Positions 9,467-16,820 of a DNA stretch of 58,763 bases are shown in pieces. This DNA is from JBBQXY01 sp051004815 (GTDB lineage: Bacteria; Chloroflexota; Ktedonobacteria; Ktedonobacterales; Ktedonobacteraceae), in the NCBI GenBank assembly GCA_051004815.1, contig JBPCJY010000197.1, positions 1-58,763 of the forward strand, read 5' to 3'. Each line of letters opens with the position of its first letter. Within the stretch, counting starts at the first letter, position 1. A model generated the notes under the pieces. It was not told where the DNA came from and did not search any database. It saw nothing but the letters and a program-made list of their open reading frames with translations. The translations under genes were made by a program, and so were the position numbers.

Positions 9467-10372
9467 TCAGGCGCATGTCCAGTTGCCTGTAATGCGGACG
9501 GTATTGATTGCACCGGCGACGGTGATAGCCATTGTACCAGATTTGATGTTGCTATTGATGGTAGCGGTAGCGGGAAAGTTGCCAGTATTGACCCAGGCAG
9601 CGGTGAGGGAAACGGGCTGTTGGGTAAGGTTGCTAAACATCTGCCCGGCGTTGTACGTACCAGCACCCTTGTAAGCGGTAATCTTAAACACGAGGTCGTA
9701 CTGTGTACCACCCACTTTCCCTTGCACATTGACGTCATAATTTGAGCCAGCCGCACCGCAACTGGTGATGCGTGTTGAGGTCAAGCGACCAGTTACCGCA
9801 TCGGAAAAGAGCAGGTTTACCATGCTGGCACCCGCAAGCGGTGTTTTGTTGTTCTGGGGCTTACAGGTGGCACTCTGCTGGTTGGGACAGGCAGGATTCG
9901 TGTGGGTTGAAGGTGTGCTATGTATACGAGTTATGGCTGTTAGAATACCAAGACCGCTGGCGACGACAATAATGATGGCGAGGCCGATGATAAGCCAGTG
10001 GAGGGGAACATTGCCCATCCATTTTGGTCGTCGGCTTTGCGGCTGTTGCCCTGATACACGCAGAGGAGAGCCAGGTGGTTGCATGTGCGGGGGTGTTTGT
10101 GCGCCATTGGTCAGGGGCGGCTGATTTCCGCCCGATGGTGGTGTCTGCGAGGAAGCCATGGCGGATAGCGTAGAAGGTGCCGCTTGTGGAATGCGCTGCT
10201 GTTCTTCGTCAGCACGAGATGTTTGCTGGCGTAGTGGTGCTGGAATGCTCTGCATGGGGGAAACTCTCATATGAGGGTTTTGCTCTGCTATTGTCCTGGG
10301 TACCTGTCCACAGTTGCCACAGAAGCGGGCATTGTTGGGTAGTTCGGCTCCACAAAATGCGCAATTTGGCAT
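9467..10372 (-). CDS. Zinc-ribbon, single-pass membrane protein
   Basis: Hypothetical protein of 301 aa. An N-terminal zinc ribbon holds C4/C7 and C18/C21 (CAFCGAELPNNARFCGNCG). A long Pro/Gln/Ser-rich disordered linker (about 35-125) follows, then one transmembrane helix (WLIIGLAIIIVVASGLGIL). The C-terminal extracytoplasmic domain (about 180-301) is Thr/Asn-rich and beta-like, with paired cysteines (ITSCGAAG, GNWTCA). The zinc ribbon therefore faces the cytoplasm and the beta domain the outside. GGAGGA 8 bases before the ATG supports the start. The architecture is common for uncharacterised Chloroflexota surface proteins; no function can be assigned. Confidence 0.75.
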   Translation of the reverse strand: MPNCAFCGAELPNNARFCGNCGQVPRTIAEQNPHMRVSPMQSIPAPLRQQTSRADEEQQRIPQAAPSTLSAMASSQTPPSGGNQPPLTNGAQTPPHMQPPGSPLRVSGQQPQSRRPKWMGNVPLHWLIIGLAIIIVVASGLGILTAITRIHSTPSTHTNPACPNQQSATCKPQNNKTPLAGASMVNLLFSDAVTGRLTSTRITSCGAAGSNYDVNVQGKVGGTQYDLVFKITAYKGAGTYNAGQMFSNLTQQPVSLTAAWVNTGNFPATATINSNIKSGTMAITVAGAINTVRITGNWTCA

Positions 10373-10484
10373 AGTCGTTCCTCCATACAGAGAAAATAGC
10401 GCGCCGTTGTATCCAATACTGGTAACGGTGAGTACGCAGGTTTCCGTGTAATCTGGAGTATATCACAGAGGAGGAAAAGAAGAA

Positions 10485-10654
10485 ATAACCTGTGGTGTAT
10501 ATTATCAGGGCCTGTGAATTATTGCTCATGATACAACGTTGACCAGGGCGACCGCAAGGGTACGCCCTTACTATACACGCATGACGTGCGTAACAGGTAT
10601 CGTTGCGGTCGCCCTGGTGATCTCACAGGCCTGATAACATACATCACAGGTTAT
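10485..10654. repeat. 170-bp palindromic element with terminal and internal inverted repeats (MITE- or REP-like)
   Basis: Outer arms of roughly 30-35 bases are imperfect inverted repeats: the left begins ATAACCTGTGGTGTAT, the right ends ATACATCACAGGTTAT. Inside lies a perfect 16-bp pair, ACCAGGGCGACCGCAA at 10542-10557 and its complement at 10603-10618. The element starts 113 bases before the zinc-ribbon gene and ends 3 bases after the stop of the 70-aa gene, which it may terminate. The inner core recurs at 33501-33558 and in degenerate form elsewhere in the window. There is no coding capacity, so it would depend on enzymes encoded elsewhere if mobile. Confidence 0.75.
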
Positions 10655-10656
10655 GG

Positions 10657-10869
10657 TCAAGAAGCCAGTTTTCTTTGCTTGACGGGTACGGGATCACTGT
10701 CATGCTGGTATTCGGTCGCGCAACGATTGTACTCTTCCACCGCCAGAATGTAGGCATTATACATGCGCTCAAGGACTGCTACAGAGACTCCCCGCTGCTC
10801 CGCCATCGCCAGATCAAACCATTTCTGTTGCATACGTTTGTGCGCATGTTCAAGCTGAACTGAAGTCAT
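10657..10869 (-). CDS. Small hypothetical protein (70 aa)
   Basis: No recognised family. The sequence is largely helical with heptad-like spacing (MQQKWFDLAMAEQRG, LERMYNAYILAVEEYNR) and ends in a basic tail (KQRKLAS), consistent with a small coiled-coil or helical-hairpin protein. It starts 14 bases after the stop of the annealing-like gene on the same strand, so the two are probably one transcript. The ribosome site is weak, and translation may be coupled to the upstream gene. It stops right at the edge of the 170-bp palindrome. It could be a chance reading frame; its position and composition favour a real gene. Confidence 0.5.
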   Translation of the reverse strand: MTSVQLEHAHKRMQQKWFDLAMAEQRGVSVAVLERMYNAYILAVEEYNRCATEYQHDSDPVPVKQRKLAS

Positions 10870-10883
10870 GGTACCGTCGCTTT

Positions 10884-11672
10884 CTAGGAGGCTTTACTGC
10901 GACTCTGCCGATACTCCTGGCTGAGTTGAGCAATAAGCTCTTTCGCACTGGCAAAGCTGATGGTCTCGACATGCTCCGGTTCGGCTTTACCGAGATGTTC
11001 GCACAGTTTGTGAATGCTCATCAATTGTTGTTCAGTCACCGGTGCGTCGGGGGCAATTTCGGTGGGTGCCGGAGCGGCTTGATGGCCATTGCCGTTCGTT
11101 TTGGCAGTCGGAGGGCGCACGGTTACGATGGCCTGGCGTCCATTACCATTGCCGCTGGCGGTATTGCTGGTGCTCTCGCCAGAAGTTGCCGTCCGCTCTA
11201 CAGGACTATCGACGATGCGATGCTCCTCGTTGAATTCGGGGGCGAACTGGGTGCCGTAACCTAAAGCGGCCAGGGCACGGCCTATGGCGCCGGTTTCGGC
11301 TTTCTCTATGTAATCGCTAAATGACGCGGCGCATTCTGATTTCGTGCCGGTGGCGCGTCCGCCTTTGCCATCCGTCACGATGGCGCGGAAACGAGCATAG
11401 CCCTTTGCGCGTTTGATGACCTTCTCGCTGCGCCGCTTCTCGGCGTTCCAGGCAAAGGCTTCCTCTTCCATTTCACGGTCGAGGTCTACTTCGATTTCTT
11501 CGGTGTCGATAGTTCCCTGTGGACACATCTCGCGAAACCAAACGAGGCGCCATTGGACTGGCAGATAGTCTTTTGAGCCTTCTCTACTTTTCAACTGCAT
11601 GACGTGTTCGTTAGGATTGAAGGCGCGGGTACGTTGCTCCTCGCGTTCCTGCCTGTTCATCTGGTCACTCAT
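10884..11672 (-). CDS. Phage-type single-strand-annealing-like protein (ERF/Rad52-like, tentative)
   Basis: Protein of 262 aa. The core (about 20-145) contains NEHVMQLKSREG, YLPVQWRLVWFRE and the motif KAETGAIGRALAALGYG at 124-140. This "E-T-x-AIGRALA-x-x-GYG" pattern is typical of ERF/Rad52-like recombination and ssDNA-binding proteins of phages and actinobacteria; assignment is by motif only. A low-complexity Ser/Asn/Gly linker (about 160-215) leads to a C-terminal helical domain (VTEQQLMSIHKLCEHLG, FASAKELIAQLSQEY). I start at 11672 because AGGAG lies 6-7 bases upstream; an ATG at 11723 in the same frame has no ribosome site. The role is probably DNA repair or annealing, with the 70-aa gene downstream. 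Confidence 0.6.
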   Translation of the reverse strand: MSDQMNRQEREEQRTRAFNPNEHVMQLKSREGSKDYLPVQWRLVWFREMCPQGTIDTEEIEVDLDREMEEEAFAWNAEKRRSEKVIKRAKGYARFRAIVTDGKGGRATGTKSECAASFSDYIEKAETGAIGRALAALGYGTQFAPEFNEEHRIVDSPVERTATSGESTSNTASGNGNGRQAIVTVRPPTAKTNGNGHQAAPAPTEIAPDAPVTEQQLMSIHKLCEHLGKAEPEHVETISFASAKELIAQLSQEYRQSRSKAS

Positions 11673-11849
11673 CTGACGCTCCTGTTCTTCTAATTTGAAA
11701 TTTTGTTCTAAGTTATTATACAAGTCCTGGCATATTCTGTCAAGTTTGTGGTTATGGATATATTCTTTTTGAGGGGGATGAAAGGGGTAATTTCGATGGG
11801 CTTGATGATGTGGACTAATGATTGAGAAAAATGAGACGAGAGATATTTC

Positions 11850-12437
11850 TTAACTGCTTTGTTCTTCCAGAAAAGAAGTGTTCTCATAAGCTTTTGCCAC
11901 AGGAAAACGGACATTCAGACTCGTTAGTTCTACGGAATCACTGAGTCTGAGAGTATAAAGCGTCCAGAAACCGTTTTTCTCACGCCGAAAGAGTTCAATA
12001 ATAGGAATATCTGAGCTGATGAGTAGATATTCTTGAATAGTTTGGCTCGAACGATATTCGAGAGACTTTCTTCCTCGGTCCTGAGCCTCGGTTGATGGTG
12101 AAAGGACTTCTACTACGAACGATGGGTAGTGAATAGCATCTTTTGCTCCTCTATCTCGTGAGTCGCAACTGACAGTTACATCGGGGCAAACGCGGTAGTT
12201 TTCTGCAAGTTCCACGTAAAGATCGGAGTTATAGACAATACATCGGCGACCTTCCAATAAGTTACCAAGAATCCTTACCATATTGCCACCAATAATGGAA
12301 TGGTTGGGACTTCCGCCTGTCATCATATAAACATCGCCGTCGAGGTATTCATAACGGTGTTCAGGGTCTTTTTCTAAGATGGTAAAGTATTCTTCAAGAC
12401 TTACTTTTTCGTCGTGTGCATCGTGGTATACTGCCAT
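11850..12437 (-). CDS. Uma2-family (DUF820) putative endonuclease
   Basis: Protein of 195 aa with the Uma2/DUF820 pattern: VSLEEYFTILEKDPEHRYEYLDG, MMTGGSPNHSIIGGNM, then the PD-(D/E)xK-like elements CPDVTV (Asp) and VVEVLSPSTEAQDRGRK (Glu and Lys). The family is very abundant in Cyanobacteria and Chloroflexota, often in many copies per genome; nuclease activity is predicted from the fold and the biological role is unknown. It is monocistronic here. An AT-rich stretch with a TATAAT-like hexamer at about 12488-12493 lies 50 bases upstream on its strand. It could be mobile-element cargo, but no flanking repeats are visible. Confidence 0.85.
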   Translation of the reverse strand: MAVYHDAHDEKVSLEEYFTILEKDPEHRYEYLDGDVYMMTGGSPNHSIIGGNMVRILGNLLEGRRCIVYNSDLYVELAENYRVCPDVTVSCDSRDRGAKDAIHYPSFVVEVLSPSTEAQDRGRKSLEYRSSQTIQEYLLISSDIPIIELFRREKNGFWTLYTLRLSDSVELTSLNVRFPVAKAYENTSFLEEQSS

Positions 12438-12736
12438 AGGGTGCCTCTTTTCTGGCTGTATGTTTTCTTTCTTAAGAAGTACATTCTATTATATCATAGC
12501 TTAATTATGTTAGAGAGTAAAATGGCTTTGTCATCAGGGCAATCGCATTGCAACGCTGCCTCACCAGATCACGTCTATCGCCAATAAGGCCAGGAGAATG
12601 GGTTGCCAAAAGAACATCAATAGCGGAATATCCTTGCTTTAAGATTCTGTTGTACAATAGTATTAGCTATTACTCAATGGTTGAATATGGCTATGTTATG
12701 CACCGGGGTGTGCGCGTCGGCACAAAGGAAAAAGCG
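12438..12736. other. Divergent intergenic region, Uma2 gene / XdhC gene
   Basis: About 300 bases between two divergent starts. The left part is AT-rich and carries the TATAAT-like hexamer for the Uma2 gene. The right part stays open in the XdhC frame back to 12548, but that extension has no protein-like composition or ribosome site. No riboswitch fold, including a molybdenum-cofactor type, could be recognised by eye. Confidence 0.5.
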
Positions 12737-13573
12737 ATGAACACGACAGCTATGTACGATGAGATACAGGCACTATTGAAGCGGGGCGATCGGATTGCCG
12801 TTGCCACGGTGGTGAAGACGATTGGGGCGGCACCGTGCGGGGTGGGAACGAAGATGTTGGTACGGGCGGATGGCTCGACCAGTGGCAGTTTTTCTGGGGC
12901 GCAGGTGGATAAGCAGGTGGCGCAGGAGACGACGAAGGCTCTGCGCGAGAGTCGTTCGCAAATTGTGCATGTCCACCTGGATGCTGACCAGGCGGTAGGC
13001 AGTTGTGGGGCCACGTTAGAGTTGTTTATCGAAGTGTTATATCCTGAGCCGCGCTTGATTATCGCAGGGGCGGGCAATGTGGCGCAGGCGTTGGCGCGGC
13101 TGGCGGCACCGCTAGATTTTCGTATTGTGGTGATCGATGACCGACGTGATCTGGCTGACCCGCAGATGTTTGGCGACCAGGTGCAAGTGAATTTTGGCGA
13201 TATTCCACAGTCGATACGTGCTTTGGAACCTGATGAGGCAAGTTGGATCGTCATTGTTACGCGTGGTCACCAAATGGATAAGAACGCGCTGCGAGCCGCT
13301 GTGGAGACGGATGCACGTTATGTGGGGATGATTGGTAGCCCTGGGAAGATCAAGAATATTTTCCGCGACTTGCTCAAAGATGGCGTGGCGCGTGAAAGGC
13401 TGGAGCAGGTGCATTCGCCGATTGGCCTGGATCTGGGTGCGGAAACGCCGGATGAGATCGCGCTGAGTATTGCCGCAGAAATGGTTATGTTGCGCAAACA
13501 TGGCAGCGGGGTGCCGCTCAAGACCCGGCATCACTTCCTGGAAGAGGCCGTTGCGGCAGTGCGAGAAACGTAA
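12737..13573 (+). CDS. XdhC/CoxI-family protein
   Basis: Protein of 278 aa of the XdhC/CoxI family, whose members bind molybdenum cofactor and help insert its sulfurated form into xanthine dehydrogenase-type or CO dehydrogenase-type enzymes. The N-terminal domain has RIAVATVVKTIGAAPCGVGTKMLVR and the conserved GSCGATLELFIEVL. The C-terminal domain is a Rossmann fold (LIIAGAGNVAQALARLA, VVIDDR, then IVTRGHQMD and YVGMIGSPGKI). I start at 12737, where AAAGGA stands 7 bases upstream. No molybdenum hydroxylase genes are adjacent, which is unusual for this family; the target enzyme must lie elsewhere. A hairpin at 13728-13763 follows downstream. Confidence 0.85.
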   Translation: MNTTAMYDEIQALLKRGDRIAVATVVKTIGAAPCGVGTKMLVRADGSTSGSFSGAQVDKQVAQETTKALRESRSQIVHVHLDADQAVGSCGATLELFIEVLYPEPRLIIAGAGNVAQALARLAAPLDFRIVVIDDRRDLADPQMFGDQVQVNFGDIPQSIRALEPDEASWIVIVTRGHQMDKNALRAAVETDARYVGMIGSPGKIKNIFRDLLKDGVARERLEQVHSPIGLDLGAETPDEIALSIAAEMVMLRKHGSGVPLKTRHHFLEEAVAAVRET

Positions 13574-13727
13574 GAAAGAAGCCCTTGAGCAGATTTATGG
13601 AGCGAAAGAGGAGGCATGGCATTCTTTTAAACATATTGGCTTAAACGGAAAACAAACTACCTGGGTTAAAGCTGGAAAGAAGGTTTGAAGATATTTCAAG
13701 GATAATTGTGAACAGATGTAAACAAGA

Positions 13728-13763
13728 GAAGGGTGGAACCAGCAATTGCCGGTTCCACCCTTC
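13728..13763. terminator. Hairpin between convergent genes
   Basis: Perfect 13-bp stem, GAAGGGTGGAACC at 13728-13740 pairing with 13751-13763, with a 10-base loop. It is followed on the plus strand by a weak T-containing tract (TTGTCCCTTTT). It lies between the ends of the XdhC-like gene (plus) and the secreted-protein gene (minus) and could terminate both. Confidence 0.65.
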
Positions 13764-13811
13764 CCTTGTCCCTTTTAAGTGGTCTTAGTCATCCGTTACG
13801 TTACGCTCGTG

Positions 13812-15443
13812 CTATGCCTTACAAGGATTGCTCGAGAGAATTTGTCGGAAGTTGTTGTAGCGCGTAATATATGTGTTACCCGATGTGTAGCTCAGATTCA
13901 GCAATGTGCCATACTGCTGGTTCTGGTGGAAGTCATTCTTGCTGCCGGGGATATGATTCCCCAACTGCCAGACACACTTGCCGTTCGCATTACCGATACT
14001 GAAGAACGGATAGAAGGCAGCAGGCGTACCATCATCAGTATTTGGAATCAGCGTGCAGCCAGCACCGGTGGTGCGGTCGCAGAGATTGGGGCTTGAAGAA
14101 GCACCAGCGGTCTCGATACGTGGCAGGTCTGCTTCAAAAGCAACCCGTTGATAGTTCGCACTATACCCCTTACCGGTCAGTGGACTGGTGAAGAGGATCG
14201 AAGTGGGATGCAGCTTGTTGCCATCGGGCCAAACTGGCTGGTATGGAACACCATCAAAGCCTTCATTCGTTCCCAGGCACCCCGATACTGGCACCAGCGA
14301 GGATGCGGAGGCAGGGAAGCAGCCCGTGTCATCACCATCGGCTGGCTCTTGATCATTGGGCGTACCCTCAGTGCCTGTGCAAGTCCCAGAGGTGACGGTA
14401 CTACAATAATCGAAGTGGCCGATTTCGTCGGCGAAAGCGACGTTGTACGAGTGCGCCGCCCATGGCACACGGGTCATCTCAGATGAGGTGCTATACATGG
14501 GATGGAAGTCGTAAGGGATATTGTTGCAGCTTGAGCCAGTCGGGTCAAACTGGACCTGACCGAAACCGTTCGATGCACTGGACGTCATCGACCCTGTCTG
14601 ATGGGTAGTCAAATCATTGAGCACGATCTGCAAACCGTGGGCCGTGTCGTGCAGCGTGGTCACGATGCGGTCGCCAGAGTTCATGAACAGGTCCGCCGAC
14701 GGATTGGGCGTGAAGGTGTTTAGCGTGGAATTGACGGGATTGGGTGGAGAGCCGTGTTGAGGAGTGCCACTCTTCGTGATAAAGGCAAAGTTGACATACT
14801 CCAAACCTACGATACCCGCGCAGGTAGCATTTTGGTTCTGGCCATTAACCGGATTTTCTGAGAGGCTATCGATGTTGAGAGCGGCGCACCATTTGGTCGC
14901 ATCACAACTGTTGCCTGCCGGCCATTTTACCCAACCGGGCGGATAGAATTGCATCTCCATGAAAGCCGTGCCAGGATGTTGGGAACTTATTGCTGGATCA
15001 ACGATGTTCTTATCGCTGTCTGGTGCGCAAGTATGCAACTGCTCAGGATATGACTGCGTGTCGCACATCGCCATGCCGAACCAGAATGCCGGATGCAACT
15101 GGAAATTGAAAGCTGCGCCAGCAGTGATCGATGAAGAAGGGGGCGGGTCTTTCGGCAGGGTCAGCACATATTTCATGCTGTTGCCGGAGCCGGGCTGATT
15201 TGAATAGAACAGGGTTGACGGTTCGTCATGTCCAACATACACATTCTCGCCAAAGACCGCCTCTGAATCGTAAACCTCTGTGCAGGTTGTGCTGTGTGTT
15301 ACGCAATTCATAGCCGAGTGGGCAACAGTAGCTTTGGCTGCATGAGCAGGAGCTACGGACACGCGCCATATGCCACTTACAGCAAGCCCAAGCAGAAGAG
15401 TTGCTAAGGCGAGCAGCGTGACCTTTGATTTCAAAAGTTTCAT
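13812..15443 (-). CDS. Large secreted protein of unknown function
   Basis: Protein of 543 aa with a clear Sec signal peptide: basic MKLLKSK, a hydrophobic core (LLALATLLLGLAVSGI), and a likely cleavage after APAHA. The mature part is rich in Asn, Thr, Ser, Gly and aromatic residues and has about 20 cysteines, so several disulphides are likely outside the cell. Recognisable stretches such as FQLHPAFWFGMAMCDTQSYPE and AAHSYNVAFADEIGHFDYC occur in uncharacterised secreted proteins of actinobacteria and Chloroflexota (recalled, not searched). There is no lipobox, cell-wall anchor or known catalytic motif. AAGGAGG lies 4-5 bases before the ATG. It stands alone; no processing partner is adjacent. 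Confidence 0.8.
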   Translation of the reverse strand: MKLLKSKVTLLALATLLLGLAVSGIWRVSVAPAHAAKATVAHSAMNCVTHSTTCTEVYDSEAVFGENVYVGHDEPSTLFYSNQPGSGNSMKYVLTLPKDPPPSSSITAGAAFNFQLHPAFWFGMAMCDTQSYPEQLHTCAPDSDKNIVDPAISSQHPGTAFMEMQFYPPGWVKWPAGNSCDATKWCAALNIDSLSENPVNGQNQNATCAGIVGLEYVNFAFITKSGTPQHGSPPNPVNSTLNTFTPNPSADLFMNSGDRIVTTLHDTAHGLQIVLNDLTTHQTGSMTSSASNGFGQVQFDPTGSSCNNIPYDFHPMYSTSSEMTRVPWAAHSYNVAFADEIGHFDYCSTVTSGTCTGTEGTPNDQEPADGDDTGCFPASASSLVPVSGCLGTNEGFDGVPYQPVWPDGNKLHPTSILFTSPLTGKGYSANYQRVAFEADLPRIETAGASSSPNLCDRTTGAGCTLIPNTDDGTPAAFYPFFSIGNANGKCVWQLGNHIPGSKNDFHQNQQYGTLLNLSYTSGNTYITRYNNFRQILSSNPCKA

Positions 15444-15887
15444 TCATCCTCCTTGATGAGTCCAGAGAAAAAAGTCGTCACAGTCGTCAATGGAGTTCCC
15501 TTTGACGAAACGTTCTTTCTGATAACACCTTTGAAGCTTGACAATCGCAATATCTGCTGCTTGTATTGCTTGTATGCGGAAGGGACTGGCACATTTCCCA
15601 GGGAGATTTCATACAAATACATACATAAGTGCAGCATACATTGACAAACCAGGACCACTTTCAAGGGATGGGAAACCAGATAGGTAAAAAATAGCTTACC
15701 CTCTTCATTGGGTGTTATCAATGTTTTCCTAGAGCTATCAGGTTACATAACCTTCCAGTATTAAAACATATTACTGCCCTATTTACCTGTTGCGTTGGGT
15801 TAAGATGTGGTTGAGAAATGGGTGAGAAACGAGAAGGTTGGTAGAGATATTCTGAAATGTTCTTAACATGCGACAGCTACGTTACAC
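15444..15887. other. Gene-poor intergenic region
   Basis: No convincing gene. A minus-strand frame (15440-15721) overlaps the secreted-protein start by four bases but lacks a ribosome site and protein-like composition. The region is the long leader of the secreted-protein gene and could hold regulatory RNA structure. I see no conserved riboswitch motif by eye. The promoter of the MerR-like gene begins at 15888. Confidence 0.5.
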
Positions 15888-15916
15888 TTGACGTGATGTA
15901 CATAATCTCATAGAAT
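15888..15916 (+). promoter_or_regulatory. Sigma-70-type promoter for the MerR-like regulator
   Basis: TTGACG at 15888-15893, a 17-base spacer and TAGAAT at 15911-15916. Both hexamers match 5 of 6 consensus positions. The predicted start of transcription is about 80 bases before the ATG at 16002. Confidence 0.6.
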
Positions 15917-16001
15917 CTATAGTAGTAATCTGTCATGCTATAAGAAATTGAAACCCACATCTATTTGTCTTAACATATGAACCGTGCGGAAGAGAGACAT
16001 T

Positions 16002-16649
16002 ATGTCGTCAACACAACCAGGGGATGATTGGCTGAGTTTGCGCCAGGTTGCCGATATGCTAGGGATGCATCCGGCCACGGTACGACTATGGGCTGACCGC
16101 GACGAATTGCCCTCACGTCGCACCAATGGCGGTCATCGCCGCTTCCGACGAAGTGATATCGAGGCGCACCTGCGTCAGGAAGCGGAGCGCAAACCCCATC
16201 CCGCCGCGCAACTGCTCGTGCAAAGCGTACTCGGTCGCGTGCGCTTTGCCTTCACCGACGGCACGTTGAACACCCTCCCCTGGTATCAACATTTTAATGA
16301 AGCGGCTCGCGATGCCTATCGCAGCCTGGGACGGCGCATGCTCGAACTCCTGCTGCGTGCGCTCACCGACAGTACCGTCTCCGACGACCTACGGCATGAC
16401 GCGATACAACTCGGCACCGAATACGGCTCCATCACCTGCACATCCCATGTCTCAGTGGCAGACGCCGTCCGTGCCTTTCTCTATTTCCGAGACATCGTCG
16501 ATGAAAGCGTGCTACAACTCGCGGAGGTACGCGGCACCCGCGATCACCAGGATGTCCCCTGGGCCGAAAGCTTGCGCCAAATCCAGGCTCTCACCAACGA
16601 GATACTCCCGGCCCTGATCGAAGCTGCCACTCCTTCCGTCACCGTCTAG
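16002..16649 (+). CDS. MerR-like helix-turn-helix regulator with C-terminal sensory domain
   Basis: Protein of 215 aa. Residues 9-60 are a MerR/excisionase-type winged helix (WLSLRQVADMLGMHPATVRLWADRDELPSRR, then NGGHRRFRRSDIEAHL). The rest is a helical domain of about 140 residues (YQHFNEAARDAYRSLGRRML, AFLYFRDIVDESVL, LTNEILPALIEA) resembling the helical sensor parts of RsbR-like or PucR-like regulators, with no identified ligand. I prefer the ATG at 16002 to the GTG at 15984, because GGAAGAGAG lies just upstream of the ATG. It precedes two penicillin-binding protein genes on the same strand with a 170-base gap, so a link to envelope control is possible but unproven. Confidence 0.75.
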   Translation: MSSTQPGDDWLSLRQVADMLGMHPATVRLWADRDELPSRRTNGGHRRFRRSDIEAHLRQEAERKPHPAAQLLVQSVLGRVRFAFTDGTLNTLPWYQHFNEAARDAYRSLGRRMLELLLRALTDSTVSDDLRHDAIQLGTEYGSITCTSHVSVADAVRAFLYFRDIVDESVLQLAEVRGTRDHQDVPWAESLRQIQALTNEILPALIEAATPSVTV

Positions 16650-16820
16650 CATGTATTATGAACCGAACAAAATAGCCCTTTCTAACGTCTAACATAGTAG
16701 CAACACTGCTCAGTTTAGAGAAGAGAGGCCGTGCATCATTCTCAGTTTTGCATATTGTCTCAACATAACCTCATATGGTATGGTTGCGGTAAAGGTACTA
16801 CAGTGTAAAGGGCAAGCATA

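Noticed and set aside
9436..9756. 106-aa minus-strand frame overlapping the zinc-ribbon gene
   Set aside because: Shadow frame of the zinc-ribbon gene; Pro/Ser-rich by translation of Thr codons in another frame.
12548..12736. N-terminal 63-residue extension of the XdhC-like frame
   Set aside because: The family begins near residue 64 and the ribosome site is at 12724-12729; the extension has no protein-like features.
15440..15721. 93-aa minus-strand frame overlapping the secreted-protein start by ATGA
   Set aside because: No ribosome site, hydrophobic and irregular composition; more likely the untranslated leader of the secreted-protein gene.
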